Positions 53,874 to 61,316 of a DNA stretch of 64,000 nucleotides are shown here, piece by piece. This DNA comes from Paraburkholderia sp. (GTDB lineage: Bacteria > Pseudomonadota > Gammaproteobacteria > Burkholderiales > Burkholderiaceae), in contig SCRN01000014.1 of the NCBI GenBank assembly GCA_004322045.1, positions 62,001 through 126,000 on the forward strand, given 5' to 3'. Each line of letters starts with the position of its first letter. Position 1 is the first letter of the stretch. The position numbers were made by a program, and so were the translations under genes. The notes beneath the pieces were generated by a model that did not search any database, was not told the DNA's origin, and saw only the letters and a program-made list of their open reading frames with translations.

Positions 53874-54764
53874 TCAATGCCGCCGCGCCTCTACCATCTC
53901 TCGCACGAGCGCCGGCGAAACATAATGCGGCCCGTCGAACAGAAAGACGCGGTACCCGCGATAGGCCTGAAGTTGCGGCCTCAACTCGCTCGCGCTCGCC
54001 GCGCGAACGCCCCCGCCCGGCAATCCGCGAAATGCCTCGGCAATGATTCGCACACGCTCGGGTCCTAAGCGCTCGGCCAGCGCGTCGGCGTAGGCGCGCG
54101 CCACAGCGGGCTTGCGCACGTAGTCGCCGCAACCATCTTGGAACAACACGCCGACATCGCGCGGCAGCCATCGGTCCAGCCACGCCGCGAGGGCGGCGCC
54201 CCCGATGTTCGAATTGTCGTAGACGCTGATCCAGAGCGGCTTGGGCAGCCGATCGAGCAACGGCGCGAGCGATGCGGCATCGCGCCAGGTCGGATCGACT
54301 TCGACCGGAAAATACCAACCGGCCACATGGACCGGCCATTTCACCGCTGCCAGCGCGAGCGATTGCTTGACGAGCTGTGCGGCATTGCCCCTCGCCTGAG
54401 ACTCGTCGAAGCGGCCCGCCAAGCCGACGATCACCTCGCGCGCCCATGGCTCGCGGCCGATGCGCTTCCAGTCGGGCAATCGTTGCGCCGTCGGCAAACC
54501 TGCGCCCGGTACAAGCGCTTCGTCGTCCACCGCAGTCCATTGCACGAGCAGCTCGCGCACGCCAAGCGCGTCCCATTGCCCGTGCGGATTCACGTGAGCG
54601 GCATCAGGCTGCCAGACCATCCCTTGTGCGACGCCGGATGCCTCGACCATGCGTGGGGTCGCAGCAATGCAGTAGCCCGCCGCCATGGCGAACGTACAAG
54701 CAGCCAACCTCGCGCCGCGGCGCCAGTGCCTTGCGCGCGTGAGCACCGGTGCCTTATCGACCAT
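53874..54764 (-). CDS. putative periplasmic glycoside hydrolase-like protein (DUF4434-like TIM barrel)
   Basis: A 296-residue protein. A signal or anchor helix is at about residues 17-35. The rest shows a regular beta/alpha pattern of a TIM barrel: GVRELLVQWT, EVIVGLAGRF, VAGWYFPVEVD, LWISVYDNSNIGG, VGVLFQDG, RIIAEAF and VFLFDGPHYVS. It resembles DUF4434-type glycosidase domains, such as those linked to polysaccharide secretion; Glu and Asp at strand ends would be catalytic. This is a fold guess. It is the last gene of the operon, and its start lies 11 bases inside the ligase gene. Confidence 0.65.
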   Translation of the reverse strand: MVDKAPVLTRARHWRRGARLAACTFAMAAGYCIAATPRMVEASGVAQGMVWQPDAAHVNPHGQWDALGVRELLVQWTAVDDEALVPGAGLPTAQRLPDWKRIGREPWAREVIVGLAGRFDESQARGNAAQLVKQSLALAAVKWPVHVAGWYFPVEVDPTWRDAASLAPLLDRLPKPLWISVYDNSNIGGAALAAWLDRWLPRDVGVLFQDGCGDYVRKPAVARAYADALAERLGPERVRIIAEAFRGLPGGGVRAASASELRPQLQAYRGYRVFLFDGPHYVSPALVREMVEARRH

Positions 54765-56253
54765 GGACGCGCACGAGCGTGTCCGTCATCGCGTGCCGGT
54801 AGTCGTCGGCCAAACGCGCTCGATCGATTTTCGCGTTGACGGTCAACGGCAGCATCCGGCAAGGGATCAATTCGGAAGGAATCATGTACGGCGGCAGCCG
54901 CTCGCCCAAGCGCGCGCGCCAATCGCCCGGCAACACGCGTTGCGCGCCGCGCAGATCGTTCGCGCCCGTTTCGACGAAAGCCACGATGCGCGCTACCGTG
55001 CCATCGGGGCGCCGCAACGGCACAGCGGCCGCATGGACCCCGCCCGGCATCGCCGCCAGCGCCGCATCGATTTCCGCCAGTTCGATCCGATAACCGTTCA
55101 GCTTCACTTGATCGTCGATACGGCCGTGGCAAAACAGCAACCCATCGGCATCGACACTACCGAGATCGCCGGTGCGAAACGCACGCTCGCCCGCGCGAGA
55201 GAACATCCGCGTGGCGTTCAGATCCGAGCGGTTCAGATAGCCGCGCATGACATAGGGTCCCGCGATGCACAGCTCGCCGCCTTCGACGAAAACTTCCCCG
55301 CCGCGCCGCGCGAACCCGATCGGCAAGCGCTCGGAATGCGCGGCGAGCACGGCGTCGTCGACGACGATCCACGTCGCCGCCACCGTTGCCTCGGTCGGAC
55401 CGTAGGTATTGATGATGCGTGCGTCGGGAAAACGCTCGCGCAATCGCCGCGCCAGCGCAACGGGCAGCATCTCGCCGCAGAACAAAAACGTGTTCAACGC
55501 CGGCAGCGCAGCCTGGGCGAAGCGCGGATCGAGCAATTGCTGCTGAGCGAACGACGGCGTCGAGACCCACGCACTCACGCGCGCGAGCGCGAGCTTATCG
55601 ATGAAGGCGGCTCCCGGCAGGCAGGCCGCACGCGACATCATCACGATCGCCCCGCCCGAGCTCAACGTGCCGAAGACTTCATACATCGATAGGTCGAAGC
55701 TGAACGGCGCCTGGTTCAGAAAGACCGGCGCCGTGCCGAGCCCGAAGTCGGCGGCCATCCACTCGGCCAACAACTGCACGCTCTCGCGGCCGATCTGCAC
55801 ACCCTTGGGCTCGCCCGTCGTGCCGGAGGTAAAGAGCACGTAGGCGAGATTTTTTTCCCGCAATGCCTGCGCACGATCCGGCGCCGGTTCGTTCTCGCCC
55901 GCCCAATCGAAGCGTTCGAAGCTCGCTCGACGCGCGTCGAAATAGACCAATGCGCCGAGCGCGCGCGCGATGCGCCGCATACGCTCGTCGGGATAGACGG
56001 TGTCGATCGGCACGAACGGCGCGCCGAGCATCAACGCGCCCGTCATGGCGACGAAGAACTCGGCTTCCTTGTGTCCGCGCACGATCACCGGCACGTCGCG
56101 CGCGATGCCATGAGCGATGGCCGCGTCGCACCAGGCGAGCGCGGCTTGCTCGAGCTCGCGCCAACTGAGTGTGCGCTGCGCCGCGACGACGGCCGGCGCG
56201 TCGGGACACAGATCGGTTTGAACGAAGCGGCTTTGCGCGAGATCGAAGTGCAT
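54754..56253 (-). CDS. DltA-like D-alanine--carrier protein ligase (AMP-binding)
   Basis: A 499-residue adenylate-forming ligase. The P-loop is FTSGTTGEPK at 141-150. The D-alanine-pocket FCGE motif with Cys259 matches DltA. NTYGPTE is at 282-288, TGD at 361-363, GRIDDQVKLNGYRIEL at 377-392 and the catalytic lysine is Lys475 in NAKID. Length is that of DltA, with no extra carrier or condensation domain. It should load D-alanine, or a similar small acid, onto the carrier protein encoded 9 bases upstream. Gram-negative Dlt sets are uncommon. Confidence 0.88.
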   Translation of the reverse strand: MHFDLAQSRFVQTDLCPDAPAVVAAQRTLSWRELEQAALAWCDAAIAHGIARDVPVIVRGHKEAEFFVAMTGALMLGAPFVPIDTVYPDERMRRIARALGALVYFDARRASFERFDWAGENEPAPDRAQALREKNLAYVLFTSGTTGEPKGVQIGRESVQLLAEWMAADFGLGTAPVFLNQAPFSFDLSMYEVFGTLSSGGAIVMMSRAACLPGAAFIDKLALARVSAWVSTPSFAQQQLLDPRFAQAALPALNTFLFCGEMLPVALARRLRERFPDARIINTYGPTEATVAATWIVVDDAVLAAHSERLPIGFARRGGEVFVEGGELCIAGPYVMRGYLNRSDLNATRMFSRAGERAFRTGDLGSVDADGLLFCHGRIDDQVKLNGYRIELAEIDAALAAMPGGVHAAAVPLRRPDGTVARIVAFVETGANDLRGAQRVLPGDWRARLGERLPPYMIPSELIPCRMLPLTVNAKIDRARLADDYRHAMTDTLVRVHGR

Positions 56254-56262
56254 CGCCGCCGC

Positions 56263-56544
56263 CTATTGGAACGATGGGAACGATGGGACCGAGTGGTTCG
56301 CCCCGTCCGAACCCTGAGCGGCGATGAACGACGCGAGCGCGGTTGCGCTCGCGAGGTGTTCGGCAATCTCCGTCGGCGGCACCGATACGCCGAACACCAT
56401 CTCGACCCGCAGCACGATCTCGACGGCGAGCACCGAATCGACGAGTCCCGAATCGATCAGCGGCGCATCGGCATCGACGCTTCGCAACACGACCGATTCG
56501 ACGAGCGCTTGGACGCGTTCGAGCAATCCGTTTTCTGTTGACAT
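56263..56544 (-). CDS. DltC-like acyl carrier protein
   Basis: A 93-residue acidic carrier protein. The phosphopantetheine attachment serine is Ser37 in IDSGLVDSVLAVEI, followed by the recognition helix. The last 12 residues are a Ser/Pro tail not found in DltC. It would carry the activated group from the DltA-like ligase to the MBOAT. It lies between the MBOAT gene (28 bases upstream) and the ligase gene (8 bases downstream). Confidence 0.87.
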   Translation of the reverse strand: MSTENGLLERVQALVESVVLRSVDADAPLIDSGLVDSVLAVEIVLRVEMVFGVSVPPTEIAEHLASATALASFIAAQGSDGANHSVPSFPSFQ

Positions 56545-56572
56545 CAATCGAATCTCCTTCAAGACAGCTCGA

Positions 56573-58207
56573 TCAAAACTGGAAATAGAGGAAGCGCGTT
56601 TCGCCATGCAACTGCGCGGCGCATACGAGCAAAACGAGTACGATCGTGGCCGTCCAGCGCCAGGACGGCGACCAGCGCCAACGCGGCGCAACGGTGTCGG
56701 CGGCGCGCTCCAACGCCGGCGAGAACCGGCCCATCCATTCGTGCGAGTTCGGCAAAAACCAAGCGATCGCGAGCAGCAGCGCGAGGTGCGGCGCAGGCAT
56801 GCTCCGGCCCAAAGCCAGCCGCAACCAGCCCCAAAGGCCGCCGCCGTCATCGATCGACGGCCAAGCGGGCGGTGCGAACCCGCGCAGGCCGGCCATGCCT
56901 TCGAGCATCGCGAGCGCATCGCCCACCCCGCGCGCGCGGAAGAAGACGAACGCGACGAGCGCCGCGACGAAGGTGATCAGCACGCTCGCAACGCGCCACG
57001 CGTGCGATCGCACCTTCGCCGCTGCCGTGTCGAAGGGCCGAGCAGCGGCACGGCCGTCGTCGGCATGGCGTGAATGTCGCCAATTGCGCCACGCGTGATT
57101 GACGGTCAGATAGCCCGCGTGCAGCAAACCGTAAATGAGGTACTGCAGCCCGGCGCCGTGCCAGATTCCGGCGAGGCCCATCGTGTAGAACGTCGGCACG
57201 GCCACCGTGGCGGCGAAGCCCATCGGCGAGCGCTGCGCGGCACGGCCGATCGGCCGGCCCCGCTGCGCGCGGCGGCGGTTGATCCGCATCGAGAGCGGGT
57301 AATAGAGGTAAGCGGTCAGGTAACGCGTGAGCGTGATATGCCAGCGCTGCCAGAAGTCGATGATGCTGGTCGCTTTGAACGGCGAATTGAAATTGAGCGG
57401 GAAGCGGATGCCGAACAGTTTGGCCAGACCCACCGCCATGTCGGAATAACCCGAGAAATCGAAGTAAAGCTGAAGCGCGTAAGCGAGCGCCGTGCCCCAC
57501 GCAGCCCAGCCGTCCAATGCCGCCGGCGCCGCGAAACCCGCGTCGGCGTAGGCGGCGATCGGATCGGCCAGCAGCAGCTTCTTGGCGAGCCCGATCGCAA
57601 ACACGCTCGCGCCGATCGAGATGTTTTGCGCGCGCAGTTGGTACGTCTGCGCTTGCGCGAACTGCGTCATCATCTCCTTGTGATGGAGGATCGGTCCCGC
57701 GATCAGATGCGGAAAGAACGTCACGAACTGCACGAAGCCGAGCGCGTCCGATTGTTTGACGATCCGCGCACGGCAATCGAGCAGGTAACCGATCTGCGTG
57801 AACGTGAAGAAGGACACGCCCAGCGGCAGCACGACGCTCGAGGCGTGCTGAGCGAGCCAGCCTTGTTGCGAGAGCCCGCACCATTGCACCCACGCACCGG
57901 CCATCGCCGCCCAATACTTGTAGCGCACGAGCACGGCCAGATCGACGCAGATCGCCGTGATCAGCCAAATGCGCGCGCTGCGCGACCCAGGCGCGGATGC
58001 GAGGATCGCGCGGCTCATGCCGTAGTTGAATGCGATCGACAGCGCAAGCAAGCCGATGAACGCCGGAGCCCACGCGCCGTAGAACACGAGCGAGGCCAGG
58101 CATAGCCAGAACGCCGCCAGGCGTGGCGAACGCGCGCCGGCTAGGTAGTAGAGCGTCAACGCAATCGGCAGAAACAGCGTGAGGAAGATGAATGAGTTGA
58201 ACAGCAT
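56573..58207 (-). CDS. MBOAT O-acyltransferase (DltB/AlgI-like) with C-terminal FxYxxF motif
   Basis: A 544-residue multi-spanning membrane protein, about 11 helices. The MBOAT histidines are His290 (FWQRWHITLTRY) and His350 (GIWHGAGL), as in DltB and AlgI. YFDFSGYSDMAVGLA at 248-262 is the family signature. The C-terminus is FLYFQF with Tyr541. This has the FxYxxF pattern of DltX, whose tyrosine relays D-alanine from DltB in Gram-positives. DltX is otherwise a separate microprotein; here the motif is on the enzyme itself. It should pass the acyl group from the carrier protein across the inner membrane. Confidence 0.9.
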   Translation of the reverse strand: MLFNSFIFLTLFLPIALTLYYLAGARSPRLAAFWLCLASLVFYGAWAPAFIGLLALSIAFNYGMSRAILASAPGSRSARIWLITAICVDLAVLVRYKYWAAMAGAWVQWCGLSQQGWLAQHASSVVLPLGVSFFTFTQIGYLLDCRARIVKQSDALGFVQFVTFFPHLIAGPILHHKEMMTQFAQAQTYQLRAQNISIGASVFAIGLAKKLLLADPIAAYADAGFAAPAALDGWAAWGTALAYALQLYFDFSGYSDMAVGLAKLFGIRFPLNFNSPFKATSIIDFWQRWHITLTRYLTAYLYYPLSMRINRRRAQRGRPIGRAAQRSPMGFAATVAVPTFYTMGLAGIWHGAGLQYLIYGLLHAGYLTVNHAWRNWRHSRHADDGRAAARPFDTAAAKVRSHAWRVASVLITFVAALVAFVFFRARGVGDALAMLEGMAGLRGFAPPAWPSIDDGGGLWGWLRLALGRSMPAPHLALLLAIAWFLPNSHEWMGRFSPALERAADTVAPRWRWSPSWRWTATIVLVLLVCAAQLHGETRFLYFQF

Positions 58208-58219
58208 CGACGCATTCCC

Positions 58220-59401
58220 TCACTGACGGCGGGTCGACATCGGCAAGGCCGCGACCGACGGGCCCGATGCGATAGCGGCAGGCGCAGACAGCGCGTCTTC
58301 CGACATCTCCCAAATCACTACGCGCACGCTGGACGGCCAACTCGCTCGCTTCTCCCAGATCGCCGCAAGCGCGCGGTCGAAGCGTCCGTCGTCTTCGCTC
58401 ACGTTCCATACCTCGCGGCCCAGCGCTCGGCCGAGCCGGTCGGCAAAGCCGCTGCGTCGCGAGAACGAACTGCCGGCCAGCAGCACTTGCGCCGGCGCGG
58501 TGTCGTCGAGCAAGCCGCCCGAGGCTACGGGGCGGATCGTTTCGGGCATTTCGATGTCGGGTGCGGGCCGCCATTCGTCCGTGACATCCGCAAGGCCGGC
58601 GAGCCGCAGCAGATCGCCCACGCGCGCACGCACACCCGATTCGTGCTCGACTGTGAATCGCGTATCGCCGCGTGCACCCAGGAACGGCTGCACCTCGGCC
58701 GCAACGGCGTTCGCGGCCGCTTGCGCGCCGCGCCGATTCCAATGCACGTCGGTGCGATAAAAGGCGGGGCGGGCGGCCGTCAACGCGCCGAGCAAGTCCA
58801 CTTGCGCGACGCCCGCTTGCGCGAGCGCTTGCCGCCACGCCCGCCAGCGCGCGGTCAGGCGCGCGTCCTGGCGCAAGCCGCAGAGCGCTTGCGTCTCGAC
58901 GCGCGCTTTGTCAGGGACGGTCGCAACCACGAGCGCGATGCCGTCGCGGCGCAAGGCGTCGGCGTAGCGATGCAGCGTAGCGAACTGTTCGCGCATCGCC
59001 TCGTTCACGGGAATCGTCTCGTCTTGCGACGGTGCAGGCTGCAGGCCATCGGCGTAGAACAACCAGCCGGGGCAGCCCTCCCGCACTTGCGAGCCCAGAT
59101 CGCCAAGCACGCGGTAGCGCAGCGCGGCGCTCACGCGGCGCAGTGTGGCAGCGTACGGCACGTCGATGGCGCGATCGATGCGGCGCATCGCTTCGCCGCT
59201 GCGCCATGCGGCGGTATCGCCGAGCCTCGACGCCGGATCGGTCTTCGCGTGCGTGATGAGCGAGGCGATGCCGAGCACGAACGCACCGGCGAGCAAGGCA
59301 GACACGCAAGCGGCCATCGGGCGATGAGCCCGCTCGGGCTCTGCTACGCGTGGCGAGCCCGCCGCTGGGCGGCCGCGGCTTTGGGCGACGGTCTCGCTCA
59401 T
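58220..59401 (-). CDS. AlgJ/AlgX-like SGNH acyltransferase, copy A
   Basis: A 393-residue protein with one N-terminal membrane anchor (about residues 31-50) and a periplasmic SGNH-type domain. The AlgX/AlgJ triad is visible: Asp218 and His220 in RTDVHWNRRG and Ser312 in AGSSFS. GWLFYADGL is the conserved block near the N-terminus. In alginate acetylation AlgJ relays and AlgX transfers the acyl group to the polymer. The ATG overlaps the upstream gene stop by four bases. Which of the two SGNH proteins acts as relay and which as transferase is not evident. Confidence 0.85.
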   Translation of the reverse strand: MSETVAQSRGRPAAGSPRVAEPERAHRPMAACVSALLAGAFVLGIASLITHAKTDPASRLGDTAAWRSGEAMRRIDRAIDVPYAATLRRVSAALRYRVLGDLGSQVREGCPGWLFYADGLQPAPSQDETIPVNEAMREQFATLHRYADALRRDGIALVVATVPDKARVETQALCGLRQDARLTARWRAWRQALAQAGVAQVDLLGALTAARPAFYRTDVHWNRRGAQAAANAVAAEVQPFLGARGDTRFTVEHESGVRARVGDLLRLAGLADVTDEWRPAPDIEMPETIRPVASGGLLDDTAPAQVLLAGSSFSRRSGFADRLGRALGREVWNVSEDDGRFDRALAAIWEKRASWPSSVRVVIWEMSEDALSAPAAIASGPSVAALPMSTRRQ

Positions 59402-60414
59402 CGCGCCAGCGCCTTGTCGATGTGGTCGAACCAGGCGGCATCGGCCATGATCGACGAGGCGTCCCACTGGCCGGAGGCGCTCGGGCCGTACGCCATCTGT
59501 CCTTCGTTGAACTGCCAGACGATCGCTTGCGGTTTTTGCTGCGCGAACGCGGGGGATTCGAGGTAATCGAGCAGCGTCTTCCACGGCCCCGTATCGCCGA
59601 ATTTCCAGGTGAGCCCGACCGGGCGCGCGAGCGCATGCGAAAGCCGTTGAGGAAACCCGAGATACGGCTGCACCATGCTGTTGCCGACCACCTGCACGAC
59701 AGGGGCGGCATCGGCCAGCAAGCCGGCGCCTTCGGTCTCCTCACGCACGACGAAGCGATCTTTACCGATGGTGCGCTTGCGCTCGGGGGGCAACAGCGCC
59801 GCGAGGTCCCCGTATTCCATCTCTTCGGTCCATTCGCCCAGCTCCGTCGGCTCGCGCGGCTCGCCCGGCAACGGCCCGGATGCCGCTAGATGCCGCGCCG
59901 TCGCATCGGCCGCCGCCTCGGCCGTATGCGCGGACCAATGGTAGTCGGCCCGAATATAGGTGCTGTCCTCGCGCGTATCGACGTCCGCGAGCGTGGCCGC
60001 GGCGTCGACGAAATCGAGTCCTGCCCGCCGCGCATGCGCGAGGATGGCCGCGTAGCGTTGCGCGACGCTCGTCGAAAGCGCCGTGCCGTCGGGCAACTCG
60101 TCGGCGGCGGCGCGCGCCTTCAACGGCGCGACCACGATCGTGCAACGCACGCCGTGCGCGCTGAGCTTGCCCACGGCCTTGCCGATCAAGTCGACCACGG
60201 TCAGGCAAGCAGACGTATCGTCGGCCGTCCAGCTTTCCCACGCGGGGAACAACCAGCGGTCGCGCCCCTCGATAACGCCCTGCGCCGCGCGCGCCATGCG
60301 GGGCGTGAACGTCAAACCGGCGGCTAGCGGCGCAGCGGCCAAAGCCAACAACAAGCGGCGGCGGCGCGCGCAAATGGCGGCGCCCGGATCGTGGGCGAAG
60401 TAGGTGGGTCTCAT
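59398..60414 (-). CDS. AlgJ/AlgX-like SGNH acyltransferase, copy B
   Basis: A 338-residue exported protein. The signal (about residues 18-44) is RRRR followed by an Ala/Leu stretch. The triad is Asp157 and His159 in ADYHWSAH and Ser246 in GNSM. RDRWLFPAWESW corresponds to the conserved N-terminal block of the AlgX/AlgJ group. The sequence is quite different from copy A, so these are not recent duplicates. The ATG at 60414 is preferred over a TTG two codons upstream. It lies between the AlgF-like gene and copy A. Confidence 0.83.
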   Translation of the reverse strand: MRPTYFAHDPGAAICARRRRLLLALAAAPLAAGLTFTPRMARAAQGVIEGRDRWLFPAWESWTADDTSACLTVVDLIGKAVGKLSAHGVRCTIVVAPLKARAAADELPDGTALSTSVAQRYAAILAHARRAGLDFVDAAATLADVDTREDSTYIRADYHWSAHTAEAAADATARHLAASGPLPGEPREPTELGEWTEEMEYGDLAALLPPERKRTIGKDRFVVREETEGAGLLADAAPVVQVVGNSMVQPYLGFPQRLSHALARPVGLTWKFGDTGPWKTLLDYLESPAFAQQKPQAIVWQFNEGQMAYGPSASGQWDASSIMADAAWFDHIDKALAR

Positions 60415-60489
60415 CGGCAAATATTCTTGTGGGTGGATTTCAAAAGAGCGAAATCATCGACGGTCGGGGCCGCGTCAGGCTTACGCGCG

Positions 60490-61251
60490 TCAGCGCCGGC
60501 CCGGCCATTCGAGCGTGTCGGGCACGCCGCCCAGCACCGGGTGCGCGGCAGTGCCGGACAGAATCAAGGTGTAGCTGCGACCGGCAGCCAGACGCGGGAG
60601 CGCGAACGGTGCGGAAGCGGCGTCGCCGCAAACGGCGACCAGGGTCGCGGCAACCGGGTTGATCGAGCGCGCCGCTGCGTGCGCCGGAGCGACGTGATCG
60701 AAGACGACCGTGCCCGCATTGCGCTCGAGCGCGACCTTCCCGTCGCATCCATCGACGAAATTGAACAGCCGCAGTTGCGCGCGCAACGCATCGGCGCTCG
60801 CCGCCGGCGCGGCAATCGGCAGCGCTCGCCAGCCGCGCGCACCGTCACGCTCGATTGCCACGGTGATCGTCGAGCCGGTGGTGTCGCTACCGGCCACCCG
60901 CGCGGCGGCGGCTTCTTGCGCCGCAATCGCGCCGTCCACCTCGACACCGAGCGGCGTGCCGGGCCGAACGACGTCGAGCGCGGTCGCCGCGCCGGGCGCG
61001 AGTTCGATCGCGCGTGCGCCACCCGGCAGCGCAACTTTGGCGGCGCGCGTCGAAAGGTTGACGACGCGCAGGTAGGTGGCGTCTGCCGGCGGTTGGGGGC
61101 CGTATAAGCTCGCGACATCGTCAGCCGCCGCCATAGCCGAGAGCGGGGCGGCGGCAATCATCGCTGTCAGGGCGAGTAAGCACGCACCACGGCCTCCCAG
61201 GCTCGGTTTCTGTTTCAGGGCTTCGGTTCGAATTTCGGTTCGGTTCGTCAT
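60490..61251 (-). CDS. AlgF-like periplasmic protein
   Basis: A 253-residue exported protein with a signal peptide ending near residue 42 (AMAAADD). Two similar beta-rich halves resemble AlgF of alginate O-acetylation: LYGPQPPADATYLRVVNLSTRAA and LRAQLRLFNFVDGCDGKVALE. Two Cys (in DGCDG and AVCGD) could form a disulfide. AlgF helps pass acetyl groups in the periplasm together with AlgJ/AlgX; here it would act in the analogous step. It lies 65 bases downstream of the NfrA-like gene. Confidence 0.82.
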   Translation of the reverse strand: MTNRTEIRTEALKQKPSLGGRGACLLALTAMIAAAPLSAMAAADDVASLYGPQPPADATYLRVVNLSTRAAKVALPGGARAIELAPGAATALDVVRPGTPLGVEVDGAIAAQEAAAARVAGSDTTGSTITVAIERDGARGWRALPIAAPAASADALRAQLRLFNFVDGCDGKVALERNAGTVVFDHVAPAHAAARSINPVAATLVAVCGDAASAPFALPRLAAGRSYTLILSGTAAHPVLGGVPDTLEWPGRR

Positions 61252-61316
61252 CGCTAGGATTGCAATCGTGGTTCAAATACTTTGAGAACGAGCGGCGAGG
61301 CTCGAAGCGGTCGCCT

